Shown: positions 26,533 through 34,482 of the stretch, piece after piece
How positions within the stretch are numbered: the first letter of the stretch is position 1
Layout: every line of letters begins with the position of its first letter
NCBI RefSeq assembly: GCF_031202305.1
Contig: NZ_CP101731.1
Location: 2,542,001-2,606,000, forward strand
Source of the DNA: Pelagibacterium sp. 26DY04
GTDB lineage: Bacteria; Pseudomonadota; Alphaproteobacteria; Rhizobiales; Devosiaceae
Direction: 5' to 3'
DNA: 64,000 nt
Translations under genes and position numbers: made by a program
Notes under the pieces: model-generated
Database searches by the model: none
What the model was told of the DNA's origin: nothing
What the model saw: only the letters and a program-made list of their open reading frames with translations

Positions 26533-27105
26533 TCAACTCCCCGCGCGCATTCCATGCTCTTTCGCCAGCATGTCCATGATGCTGCCCGCGGCTTGGGACT
26601 CCACCCCCGCCGCCATCAGCACTTCCATGGCAAAGCTGGCCGGAGCCGGCGCCGGCGCGGTGATGATCGGTCCGTCACGCAGCGCCTGGGGCTGATCCAC
26701 ATAAAGCGCCGCGCCGCCATAGCCGGATGCCGCATCGAGATAGTCCGCTCCGTTCGAGGTGTGCCGCGCCCGGTCGAGAAGGCCCGCCCGTGCCAAGGCC
26801 AGCGTTCCTCCGCAAATCCCCGCGACCACGCAGCCATTCTCATGCGCCTGGCGCAGCCGGGCTGAAAGGTCCGGCGGAGTGCCGCCCTCGAATGTCGGGC
26901 CGCCACAGACCACCACGACGCCCTGCTCTGGCGCCTCGAAGCGTTCCAGGGCCTCTGTCACGATCCCGCCCACCGATGTCACGGTGCCGCCCTCGGCGCT
27001 GGCAAAACCGATATCGGCATTGAAAAACGCCCTGCCCACCCCCGCCAGCACGGCGATTTCCCAATCCGAATAGCCTTGCGTGAGAATGATGGTTATCGGG
27101 TTCAT
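26533..27105 (-). CDS. DJ-1/PfpI family protein
   Basis: The 190-residue protein has the class I glutamine amidotransferase-like fold. VVAGICGGTLALARAG holds the nucleophile-elbow cysteine, and VVVVCGGPTFEGG precedes it as in DJ-1 superfamily proteins. Members include glyoxalase III, protease-like chaperones and isonitrile hydratase-like enzymes; the sequence does not separate these. The start MNPITIILTQGYSDWE has an upstream AAGGACGT. It is 51 bases upstream of pncA on the same strand and may share a transcript with it. Confidence 0.87.
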   Translation of the reverse strand: MNPITIILTQGYSDWEIAVLAGVGRAFFNADIGFASAEGGTVTSVGGIVTEALERFEAPEQGVVVVCGGPTFEGGTPPDLSARLRQAHENGCVVAGICGGTLALARAGLLDRARHTSNGADYLDAASGYGGAALYVDQPQALRDGPIITAPAPAPASFAMEVLMAAGVESQAAGSIMDMLAKEHGMRAGS

Positions 27106-27222
27106 TTGGGGACGTCCTTTCTGCAATCGTTCGATTGGGCCACCCTATAGAGCCGCACTGACACTCCATGTCAGCATCGCACCCGCTTGACGCTTGCGCG
27201 GCTATGGAGTTCCTTGCCGCTC

Positions 27223-27699
27223 ATGACCGAACTGCGCCAATCCGAACTTCGCGTCGCCGCCGAACTCGCCCGCCATGGGCTACCCGGCCGCGTTACAGTG
27301 CTCGATCAGCTTGCCACCACCGCCCAGATGGCCGCCGAGGCCCTTGGCGTCGAGGTGGGCCGGATCGTCAAATCCCTGCTCTTTGTCGGCGAGGAAACGG
27401 GCGAGCCCATCATGGTTCTGGTTTCGGGCGCCAACCGCGTGCACGAAAAGCGCACTGGCCGCCACATCGGGCAAAAGCTCGGCCGCGCCGATGCCGATCT
27501 GGTGCGCGAAGCCACCGGCTTCGCCATTGGCGGGGTCTCGCCTTTCGGCCATCTGCGTCCGATACCGCTCTACATGGATGAAGATCTCTTCGCCTTCGAA
27601 ACGGTGTGGGCCGCTGCCGGGAACGCACGCTCGGTCTTCGAAATTACCCCTTCCGATCTCGCTCGCGCGACGGGCGCCGTCCGCATTTCAGTCACCTGA
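27223..27699 (+). CDS. YbaK/ProX-type aminoacyl-tRNA deacylase domain protein
   Basis: This 158-residue protein is a stand-alone YbaK/EbsC-like domain. It has the conserved lysine in GRIVKSLLFVG, the stretch MVLVSGANRVHEKR, and the glycine-rich IGGVSPFGHL that shapes the substrate pocket. Family members hydrolyse mischarged tRNAs such as Cys-tRNA(Pro) or Ala-tRNA(Pro); which one applies here is unknown. The ATG at 27223 gives the normal length; an upstream in-frame start lacks conservation. The antiporter gene follows 18 bases after its stop. Confidence 0.88.
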   Translation: MTELRQSELRVAAELARHGLPGRVTVLDQLATTAQMAAEALGVEVGRIVKSLLFVGEETGEPIMVLVSGANRVHEKRTGRHIGQKLGRADADLVREATGFAIGGVSPFGHLRPIPLYMDEDLFAFETVWAAAGNARSVFEITPSDLARATGAVRISVT

Positions 27700-27717
27700 T
27701 CCTTTCGGAGCTATTGA

Positions 27718-28662
27718 ATGGTCTATCTCACCCTGATTGCCGGCCTCGCCCTCCTTGTGGCCGGCGGCGAAGGCTTCGTGCGCGGCTCGGTCGCCATCGC
27801 CGAGCGCCTGGGAATGTCCTCCCTGCTGATCGGGCTGACTCTCGTGGGCTTCGGCACCTCGCTTCCCGAACTCGTGACCTCCGTTCAGGCCGCTCTCGAC
27901 GGCGCCCCAGGCATCGCCGTGGGCAATGTGGTGGGCTCCAATATCGCCAACATCCTCCTCATCCTGGGCATCACCGCGCTCATCTACCCTGTCCTGGTGG
28001 ACAAGGGCGTGCTGCGCCGCGATGGCCTCGTGCTGGTCGTCTCGGCCCTGGCTGCCCTGGCCATCGTTCTTATCGGGGCTCTGGGCCGGATCGCCGGCGT
28101 CGTGCTCGTCGCGATGCTCATCGCCTATGTGGTCTATAGCTATTTCGCCGACCAGAAGGCCCAGGCCAGTCCCGGCTTGGAGGCCGAAGTCGAGGCCACC
28201 GGCGGCACCCAGCCCATGCCCGTCTCGATCCTCTTCGTCATCGCCGGCCTTGGCCTCACCATCTTCGGCGCCCGCCTTCTGGTGTCGAGCGCCGTCGAAA
28301 TCGCCACCGCCTTCGGCGTTTCCGAAACCATCATCGGGCTGACTGTCGTCGCCGTCGGCACCTCGCTCCCCGAACTGGTAACCTCGGTCATCGCCGCCGT
28401 CCGCCGCCACACCGATCTGGCGCTTGGCAACATCCTGGGCTCGAACATCTTCAACATCTTCTTCATTCTCGGCACGACCGCGCTGATCCAGCCCATCCCC
28501 GTGCCGCCCGAGATCGTCCGCCTCGACATCTGGGTCATGCTCGGAGCCACCGCCCTGCTCCTCGTCTTCGCCTATAGCGGCCGCCAGATCGTCCGCTGGG
28601 AAGGCGCCGCCTTCCTCGTGGCGTACCTCGCCTATGTCGGCTGGCTGGCCGTAGGCGCATAA
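27718..28662 (+). CDS. CaCA-family Na+/Ca2+ antiporter (YrbG-like)
   Basis: The 314-residue inner-membrane protein has about ten helices and an internal duplication. The ion-binding alpha repeat occurs twice: GFGTSLPELVTSV with NVVGSNIANILLILG near residue 42, and VGTSLPELVTSV with NILGSNIFNIFFILG near residue 220. These are the signatures of K+-independent Na+/Ca2+ exchangers. It probably exports calcium using a cation gradient. It lies directly behind the YbaK-type gene on the same strand; a functional link is not evident. Confidence 0.94.
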   Translation: MVYLTLIAGLALLVAGGEGFVRGSVAIAERLGMSSLLIGLTLVGFGTSLPELVTSVQAALDGAPGIAVGNVVGSNIANILLILGITALIYPVLVDKGVLRRDGLVLVVSALAALAIVLIGALGRIAGVVLVAMLIAYVVYSYFADQKAQASPGLEAEVEATGGTQPMPVSILFVIAGLGLTIFGARLLVSSAVEIATAFGVSETIIGLTVVAVGTSLPELVTSVIAAVRRHTDLALGNILGSNIFNIFFILGTTALIQPIPVPPEIVRLDIWVMLGATALLLVFAYSGRQIVRWEGAAFLVAYLAYVGWLAVGA

Positions 28663-28705
28663 CCGTCTACGCCGCGCATCCGGGTCGCCACTCCGCCCCC
28701 CACCT

Positions 28706-28740
28706 TGTCATCCCGGCCTCGAGCCGGGATCCAGTACACT
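28706..28740. repeat. intergenic palindrome, CCCGG-CTCGAG-CCGGG type
   Basis: ATCCCGGCCTCGAGCCGGGAT followed by CCAGTACACT is a common Rhizobiales intergenic element form. Confidence 0.6.
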
Positions 28741-28810
28741 CAGCGTTCCAGGCTCGACCCGACGGCCCAAGCACCACCGCCTCTCTGAAAGCCCACCCTC
28801 TCCCTTCGTC

Positions 28811-28835
28811 GTCTTCGGGCTTGACCCGGAGAGTG
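28811..28835. repeat. interspersed palindrome, GGGCTTGACCC family
   Basis: TTCGGGCTTGACCCGGA is a slightly decayed third copy of the element at 4885 and 22381. Confidence 0.5.
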
Positions 28836-28853
28836 AGCACCGTCCCTCTTGGG

Positions 28854-28878
28854 CAAATCGCTCCAGAGGAGCGATTTG
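28854..28878. repeat. perfect short hairpin
   Basis: CAAATCGCTCC-AGA-GGAGCGATTTG has 11-bp perfect arms and a 3-base loop; no T-run follows on either strand. Confidence 0.5.
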
Positions 28879-28980
28879 AGGTGCGAACGCCCGAAGCGTA
28901 AGCGAAGGGCCGCAGCCACACGCACACCGGCTGCGTTGGCAGACTTCCTCAGTAAGGGCGTGTCTCCCACCACTCAAAGA

Positions 28981-29877
28981 TCACCCCGCAAACGGATCGA
29001 CGAACCGCCAGTCCCCGAACCGGTTCCGGAACCACGTCGATTGCCGCTTGGCGTATTGCCGCGTCGCCGTCACCGCCTTCTCGACCGCCTCTTCCCGCGT
29101 CATCTCCCCCGCCAGCATGGCCGAAATCTCGCCGACCCCGATCGCCTTCATCGCCGGCAATGACGGATCGAGTCCCAGCGCCAGCAGCGCCTCGACTTCA
29201 TCGACCGCCCCGGCCTCCATCATCGCCTCGAACCGCTCCCCGATCCGCCGCCGCAGCACTCCCCGCTCCGGCATCAAGACGATCTTTTCGAGCGCATACC
29301 CCTCGAGCAGCCCCGGCCCGTTCGTTTCCTGAAACGCACTCAACGGCTTCCCCGTCGCCATCTCCACCGAGAGCGCCCGCACCACCCGCTGCGGATCGGC
29401 CACCCTGAGCCGCCGCGCCGTCTCGGGATCCTTTTCGGTCAGCAGCGCCATACGTCCGGCTTCGTCCAGCCCTTGAATCAGTTTCTCAGCTTCGGCGACA
29501 AATTCGGGAGCAACAGCGGGAACGTCGGCGAATCCCTTTATGAGCGCATCGAAGTAAAGCCCTGTGCCGCCAACGAAAATCAGCTCCTGATTCTCTTTCT
29601 CAGCCGCTTGAATCTGTTGTTGAGCATCGCCCAGCCACGCCCCGGTGGAATAGCGCACCGATGGGGCGATATGCCCGAACATCTCGTGCCGCGCCGCCGC
29701 CAATTCTTCGGCATTGGGCCGCGCCGTCAGCCGGTCGAGCACACCATAGACCTGCATGGAATCGGTATTGACGATCCGCGCGCCGCTCGCCCTTGCCTTC
29801 TCGATGGCCAGCGCCGTCTTGCCGCTCGCGGTCGGACCCGCTATCAACACCGCGCGTTTTCCGTCAGTCCCAGCCAT
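28981..29877 (-). CDS. miaA: tRNA dimethylallyltransferase
   Basis: The 298-residue enzyme adds dimethylallyl to A37 of tRNAs that read UNN codons. The P-loop GPTASGKT is at residues 14-21, followed by IVNTDSMQVYGVLDRLTARP (the catalytic Asp and Thr region), FVGGTGLYFDALIKG, and DPQRVVRALSVEMATGKPLS. The C-terminal TRQYAKRQSTWFRN is the tRNA-binding signature. It is head to head with serB with only 11 bases between the start codons. Confidence 0.96.
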   Translation of the reverse strand: MAGTDGKRAVLIAGPTASGKTALAIEKARASGARIVNTDSMQVYGVLDRLTARPNAEELAAARHEMFGHIAPSVRYSTGAWLGDAQQQIQAAEKENQELIFVGGTGLYFDALIKGFADVPAVAPEFVAEAEKLIQGLDEAGRMALLTEKDPETARRLRVADPQRVVRALSVEMATGKPLSAFQETNGPGLLEGYALEKIVLMPERGVLRRRIGERFEAMMEAGAVDEVEALLALGLDPSLPAMKAIGVGEISAMLAGEMTREEAVEKAVTATRQYAKRQSTWFRNRFGDWRFVDPFAG

Positions 29878-29888
29878 GGCTTAGCCCG

Positions 29889-30764
29889 ATGTCCGTCCTC
29901 GTTCTGATCGCCAACCCCGCCGCGCCCGTCTTGTCCAATGCGCTGGTCGAGGCCGTGCAGCGTCAAACCCATGGCGAAATCAACTGGCTCGCGCAAGGCA
30001 TAGCCTGCGAGATCGTCGCCCCCCGCGCCGGCAATCCGGTCGAGATGGCCCGCGAAATCCTCGAATCCCAACCCGTCGACGCCGCCCTCGTCCCCGCCGC
30101 CAACCGCAAAAAGCAGTTGCTGGTCGCCGACATGGATTCCACCATGATCGAGCAGGAATGCATCGACGAGCTTGCCGATGCACTCAACCTCAAGCCCCAG
30201 GTCGCAGAGATCACCGAGCGCGCCATGCGCGGCGAGCTCGATTTCGAGGCCGCCCTCGACACCCGCGTCGCGCTTTTGAAGGGCCTTGAGCGCAAGCTGG
30301 TCGAAGAGATCCGCCGCGAGCGGATCACCCTCGCCCCTGGCGGCCGCGCCCTGGTCCAGACCATGAAGGCCTATGGCGCCTATACCTCGCTGGTGTCCGG
30401 CGGCTTCACCCTCTTCGCCGAGCATTTCGCCAAGCGCATCGGTTTCGATGAATCGGTCGCCAACGTCCTCGTCTTCGACGGGAACGACACCCTCACCGGC
30501 ACCGTCGAAAAGCCCATCGTCGACAAGACGGTGAAGCGCAACCGCCTCATGGCCCTGACTGCCGAAAAGCACCTTTCCACCGCCCAGACCATGGCCGTGG
30601 GCGATGGCGCCAACGATCTCGACATGCTGCAAGCCGCCGGCCTGGGCGTCGCCATCCACGCCAAGCCCATCGTCGCCGAACAGGCCGCCGTCCGCATCGA
30701 TCACGGCGATCTCACCGCCCTCCTCTACCTCCAGGGCTATTCGGACGACGAAATCGTGCGATGA
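29889..30764 (+). CDS. serB: phosphoserine phosphatase
   Basis: The 291-residue HAD enzyme performs the last step of serine synthesis. VADMDSTMIEQECIDELAD has the nucleophile Asp81 and acid/base Asp83; LVSGGFTLFAEHFAKRIG supplies the Ser of motif II, VKRNRL the motif III lysine region, and VGDGANDLDMLQAAGLGVA the Mg2+-binding motif IV. The first 75 residues are an ACT-like extension. The ATG is only 11 bases from the divergent miaA start and has no clear ribosome site, so a leaderless or overlapping promoter arrangement is likely. Its TGA overlaps the next ATG. Confidence 0.95.
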   Translation: MSVLVLIANPAAPVLSNALVEAVQRQTHGEINWLAQGIACEIVAPRAGNPVEMAREILESQPVDAALVPAANRKKQLLVADMDSTMIEQECIDELADALNLKPQVAEITERAMRGELDFEAALDTRVALLKGLERKLVEEIRRERITLAPGGRALVQTMKAYGAYTSLVSGGFTLFAEHFAKRIGFDESVANVLVFDGNDTLTGTVEKPIVDKTVKRNRLMALTAEKHLSTAQTMAVGDGANDLDMLQAAGLGVAIHAKPIVAEQAAVRIDHGDLTALLYLQGYSDDEIVR

Positions 30765-31300
30765 GGTTGGAAACCGACCGCCTCATCCTGCGCCAATGGG
30801 AAGAGCGCGATCGCGCTCCCTTCGCTGCCATCGTTGGCGATCCGCATGTCATGCGCTTTTACACCCGCACGCGCGACCGCGCCGCCGCCGATGCCTGGAT
30901 CGACAAGATGATCGCTGGCCTGGAAGATGGCGGTTCGGCCTTTCTGGCCGCCGAACGCAAGTCCGATGGCGCTCTTATCGGCCTGATCGGTACCGGACGT
31001 GTCGATATCCCGTTGCGCGGTGATCCGCCCGAAGAGATCGGCTGGGTTCTCGGCAGCCCCTATTGGGGCCACGGCTATGCCCCCGAAGGCGCGCGCGCCC
31101 ATATCGCCCGTGCCTGGGAACGCGGCCTCCCCGAACTGGTCGCCTTCACCGCCGCCATCAACGCACCCTCCCGGCGCGTCATGGAAAAGATCGGCATGTC
31201 CCGCGATCCGCAAGGCGATTTCCTGCATCCGCGCATTGAGGAGCACCACAGGCTCCGCCCGCACGTCCTCTATCGCATCGCCAATCCCGGTCGCTCCTGA
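30761..31300 (+). CDS. GNAT acetyltransferase, RimJ/RimL type
   Basis: The 179-residue protein begins LETDRLILRQWEERDRAPFA, the RimJ/L-type opening, and has the acetyl-CoA region EEIGWVLGSPYWGHGYAPEGARAHIARAWE and NAPSRRVMEKIGM, where Asn and the beta-bulge contact the cofactor. Such enzymes acetylate protein N-termini or small molecules. The ATG overlaps the serB stop codon (ATGA), implying coupled translation. No specific substrate can be inferred. Confidence 0.92.
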   Translation: MRLETDRLILRQWEERDRAPFAAIVGDPHVMRFYTRTRDRAAADAWIDKMIAGLEDGGSAFLAAERKSDGALIGLIGTGRVDIPLRGDPPEEIGWVLGSPYWGHGYAPEGARAHIARAWERGLPELVAFTAAINAPSRRVMEKIGMSRDPQGDFLHPRIEEHHRLRPHVLYRIANPGRS

Positions 31301-31356
31301 CACGCGCTGTCACATCCCAAGGCTAGTCTCGTTCATCGAAACACGGAGACCCGGCC

Positions 31357-31755
31357 ATGACCATCAAGGGAAGCTGCCACTGCGGCGCCACTAAATTCGA
31401 AATCGACTTCACCCCGCAAACCGCCACCCGCTGCAATTGCACCTTCTGCACCAAGCGCGGCGCGCTGTGGGCCTATTGCGAGCCCGATCAGTTCCGCCTG
31501 CTCACGCCCATGCGCAACGGGCAGCAATATTCACCGACCACCCCGGAAAACAGGCACTATTTTTGCCCCACCTGCGGCTGCACCACCTTCTCGGACAATC
31601 CCGATTATTCCGACTTCGCCTCCGGCGATTGGGAAGCCGCCGAGGCCAATTTCGACCCCACCCGCCGCCGTATCTCGATCAATCTCTGGATACTCGACGA
31701 TTTCGACGTTGAAGCCCTTCCCATCGAACATCTCGATGGCCGCAATCAGTGGTAA
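31357..31755 (+). CDS. GFA-family (CENP-V/GFA domain) zinc protein
   Basis: This 132-residue protein has the zinc-binding cysteines of the GFA fold: SCHCGATKFEID, then CNCTFCTKRGALWAY, and FCPTCGCTTFSDNP. The family is named from glutathione-dependent formaldehyde-activating enzyme, but most members have no proven activity and some bind glutathione adducts or act unknown roles. It follows the acetyltransferase by 56 bases on the same strand. It is convergent with the DUF2065 gene, whose stop is 2 bases away. Confidence 0.9.
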   Translation: MTIKGSCHCGATKFEIDFTPQTATRCNCTFCTKRGALWAYCEPDQFRLLTPMRNGQQYSPTTPENRHYFCPTCGCTTFSDNPDYSDFASGDWEAAEANFDPTRRRISINLWILDDFDVEALPIEHLDGRNQW

Positions 31756-31756
31756 T

Positions 31757-31942
31757 CTACATCCGCACCAGAGCCAGCAGCACCAGCCCCACCCCGGCCA
31801 TCACCAGCGCGCCCATGCGCAACTGGTTGGTGGGCATGGTCAGAACCTGCGCGATCATGCGCTTCATCTGTTCGGGAAACGCCGCGTAAAGCAGCCCTTC
31901 GAGAACGATCGCCAGCGCCAGCGCCGCAAAAAGGTCGGTCAC
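31757..31942 (-). CDS. DUF2065 small membrane protein
   Basis: The 61-residue protein has two hydrophobic segments around a short basic loop: LFAALALAIVLEGLLYAAFPEQMKRM and LRMGALVMAGVGLVLLALV. This is the DUF2065 (YjeT-like) family, whose genes commonly follow hflC. The GTG start has GGAGG 7 bases upstream. A terminator-like hairpin stands between it and hflC, so it may depend on read-through or its own promoter. Function is unknown. Confidence 0.88.
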   Translation of the reverse strand: MTDLFAALALAIVLEGLLYAAFPEQMKRMIAQVLTMPTNQLRMGALVMAGVGLVLLALVRM

Positions 31943-31956
31943 TGAAAATCCTCCAA

Positions 31957-31988
31957 ACAAAAAAGGCGCGCCCCGCAAGGCGCGCCTT
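31957..31988 (-). terminator. hairpin between hflC and the DUF2065 gene
   Basis: On the minus strand AAGGCGCGCC-N6-GGCGCGCCTT is followed by six or more T, 19 bases after the hflC stop and just before the DUF2065 ribosome site. Confidence 0.8.
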
Positions 31989-32006
31989 CGTTTCTGCTTT
32001 GGCCTG

Positions 32007-33212
32007 TTACTGAGCCGGTGCCGGCGTCTCTGCCGCAGGTGCCTCTTCGGCCGGCACTTGCTCGAGCGAAGGCTCGTCGAGCACGTCGACCTCTTCGGCC
32101 GCCGGATCGGTCTCGGTCGCCGGCGCTTGGCCTTCGGGCAGCACTTCGGTTCCGAGGTTTTCCGTCTCGATCAGCGTTTCGAGGTTCTGCACCTCGGTTT
32201 CGAGATCGGACGCCTCGTCTTCGCCCGAAACCAGCGCGTCGGTCGCCAGCAGGTCGTCGATGTCGCCGGCGTCCACCGGCTCCTCGGCCGGCCCCTGCAC
32301 CCCGATATCGATCGGCGTGGCCGTGGGCGCGGGGAATTCCGGCAACTCGCCCCCCGAACCGAAGAAGCGGAAGAAGGCCGAATCCGGCGAAAGCACCATG
32401 GTGGTGTTTCCGTCGCCCAGTGCGCCGCGATAGGCTTCCATCGAGCGGTAGAACTGGAAGAACGCCTCGTCCTGCGAGAAGGCCTCGGCGAACAGCCTGT
32501 TCTGCTCGGCGTCACCCTCGCCTCGGATGATTTCCGAGTCGCGGTTGGCCGCCGAAACGATTTCCACCGCCTGGCGGTCGGCGATCGCGCGCAGGATCTG
32601 CGCCTGCTCCTGGCCTCGGGCCCGGATCAGCGCAGCTTCCGCGTTACGTTCCGCCTGCATGCGCTCATAGGTCTGCTGGCTGACTTCGGGCGTGAGGTCG
32701 GTGACCAGGATGCGCACATCGGCCACCTCGATCCCCAGTTCCACCATGTCGGTGGCCACCAGGTCCCGCGCCTCGCGCATCATTTCGCTGCGCTGCTCGG
32801 AGAGTGCCGCATCGAATTCGCGCAGGCCATAGACCGCACGCAGCGCCGATTCCAGACGCGTGGCGATACGCTGCTCGGCAAGCTGGAGGCTGCCCAGCAC
32901 CGATTGCCGGAACCGGATCGGATCGGCGATGCGGTAGGTGATGAAGGCGTCCACGATATAGAACTGGCCACCCGAGACCTGGAGCCGGATGCGCTCCAGA
33001 TCGTAGCGCAGCAGGCGCTTGTCGATATACTGCACGGTCTCGACGAAATCGGTCGGGATCTTGAAGTAAAGCCCCGGCTCCTGGATTTCGCGCGTGATCT
33101 CGCCGAAGCGCATGACGATCGCCTGTTCGCGTTCGTTGACCACGAAAATCGAGGAGAGCAGCACATAGCCGGCGATAACCAGCGCGACGATTGCGATAAC
33201 GAGCCTGTTCAT
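32007..33212 (-). CDS. hflC: HflC, membrane protease modulator with long acidic tail
   Basis: HflC and HflK form the periplasm-facing SPFH complex that encloses and modulates the FtsH protease. Residues 3-25 are the membrane anchor, and the SPFH/band 7 domain follows (VVNEREQAIVMRFGEITREI...), then a coiled-coil segment ERMQAERNAEAALIRARGQEQAQILRAIADRQAVEI. After about residue 290 there is an unusual tail of roughly 110 residues rich in Glu, Asp, Pro and Ala, ending AAETPAPAQ; many HflC proteins end near residue 290-330. Its ATG overlaps the hflK stop as TGATG. Confidence 0.95.
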   Translation of the reverse strand: MNRLVIAIVALVIAGYVLLSSIFVVNEREQAIVMRFGEITREIQEPGLYFKIPTDFVETVQYIDKRLLRYDLERIRLQVSGGQFYIVDAFITYRIADPIRFRQSVLGSLQLAEQRIATRLESALRAVYGLREFDAALSEQRSEMMREARDLVATDMVELGIEVADVRILVTDLTPEVSQQTYERMQAERNAEAALIRARGQEQAQILRAIADRQAVEIVSAANRDSEIIRGEGDAEQNRLFAEAFSQDEAFFQFYRSMEAYRGALGDGNTTMVLSPDSAFFRFFGSGGELPEFPAPTATPIDIGVQGPAEEPVDAGDIDDLLATDALVSGEDEASDLETEVQNLETLIETENLGTEVLPEGQAPATETDPAAEEVDVLDEPSLEQVPAEEAPAAETPAPAQ

Positions 33213-34333
33213 CACTGGTTACCTCCCGTGGTCTGGTTGGCCGACGGGTTGGCTCGCAACTCCGGCAATGGCAGGTAGGGGATCACCCCCGAGCCCTGCT
33301 CGCCCCCTTCGAGAAGCACCTTGTTGGTCCCAGCGAGCACGTCCTGCATGGTTTCGAGGAAGATGCGCTGACGGGTGACTTCGGGCGCATTGCGGTATTC
33401 GTTGTAGATGGCGACGAAACGCGCCGCCTGACCCTGGGCTTCGTTGACCACGCGATCACGATAGGCCGCGGCCTCTTCGCGGATCGCGGCGGCCTGGCCG
33501 CGGGCGCTACCCAGCAGCGTATTGGCATATTGCCGCGCTTCTTCCTGGAAGCGGTCCTCGTCCTGCAGCGCGCGCTGCACTTCGTCGAACGCATCGGCCA
33601 CTTCGGCCGGCGGCGCCACGTTTTCGATCGAGATGTTGGAGATCGTCACGCCCACGCCATAGCTGTCGAGAATGCTCTGGGTGATCTGCTGCACTTCAAG
33701 CGCGATGCCCGTACGGTCGTCACGGAACACATCCTGCGCCGTCCGGCGTCCCACCACTTCGCGCATGGCGCTTTCGGCGGCCTGGCGCACCATTTCGTCG
33801 GGATCGCGCACTTCGAACAGATAGAGGCGCGGATCGGAAATCCGCCACAGGATGGAAAAGCTCATATTGACGATGTTCTGGTCGCCCGAAAGCATGAGCC
33901 CGTCGTCGCGGCCACCACTGGTGCCACCGCCCGTGCTGATGCCCACCCGCGTCTGGTTTTCCGTCGTCGAGGCGCGTTCGACGCGCTCGAGCGGCCACCA
34001 GTGGAAGTGCAGGCCGGGATTGGAGAACTCGTCCTTGGGCTCGCCGAACAGCAATTCGACGCCCACTTCGTTGGGCGCGACCGTATAAATCGCCTGGCTC
34101 GCCCAGAAGATCAGTCCCGCCGCGATGACGCCGATCGCGATCCACCGCCCGCCGCCGGGAATGTTCGCCCCGCCGCCGAATTGCTGGCGTCCGCGGGCGA
34201 GAATATCTTCGAGATTGGGGGTGTTGCCACCGCTGGGCCGGCGTGGCCCGCCGCCACCTCCTCCGCCCGGCGCCTGGCCCCACGGGCCACCGCTGCGGCT
34301 CCGGCGGCCGCCCCTATTGTCTTCCCACGGCAT
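33212..34333 (-). CDS. hflK: HflK, membrane protease modulator
   Basis: The 373-residue partner of HflC starts with a glycine-rich cytoplasmic region (PWGQAPGGGGGGGPRRPS), then a membrane helix near residues 63-85 (WIAIGVIAAGLIFWASQAIYTV), the SPFH domain beginning TVAPNEVGVELLFG, and a long helical segment with QEEARQYANTLLGSARGQAAAIREEAAAYRDRVV. It acts with HflC to control FtsH. The two genes overlap by one base. The usual order continues with DUF2065; upstream here is an Hsp70-like gene instead of folA. Confidence 0.95.
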   Translation of the reverse strand: MPWEDNRGGRRSRSGGPWGQAPGGGGGGGPRRPSGGNTPNLEDILARGRQQFGGGANIPGGGRWIAIGVIAAGLIFWASQAIYTVAPNEVGVELLFGEPKDEFSNPGLHFHWWPLERVERASTTENQTRVGISTGGGTSGGRDDGLMLSGDQNIVNMSFSILWRISDPRLYLFEVRDPDEMVRQAAESAMREVVGRRTAQDVFRDDRTGIALEVQQITQSILDSYGVGVTISNISIENVAPPAEVADAFDEVQRALQDEDRFQEEARQYANTLLGSARGQAAAIREEAAAYRDRVVNEAQGQAARFVAIYNEYRNAPEVTRQRIFLETMQDVLAGTNKVLLEGGEQGSGVIPYLPLPELRANPSANQTTGGNQ

Positions 34334-34482
34334 TTGATCCCTTTCGGTTGTCGTGAAAATGTTTTGTTCTATGCCGGTTTATATAGGGAAGCGCAGCGGG
34401 CGGATCAATCGAAACCGGGCGCGGCATAGGCACACTGACACTATGGTGAATGCGGGCGCTCTCGCACTCTCGCTAAGTCCCC

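Larger units (their letters stand above)
28663..28980. other. 318-base intergenic region with palindromic repeats
   Basis: No gene was found between the convergent antiporter and miaA genes. The gap holds a CATCCCGGCCTCGAGCCGGGATC palindrome-type element at 28706-28740, a GGGCTTGACCC-family copy at 28811-28835 and a perfect hairpin at 28854-28878. These may also provide termination for both neighbours. Confidence 0.6.
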
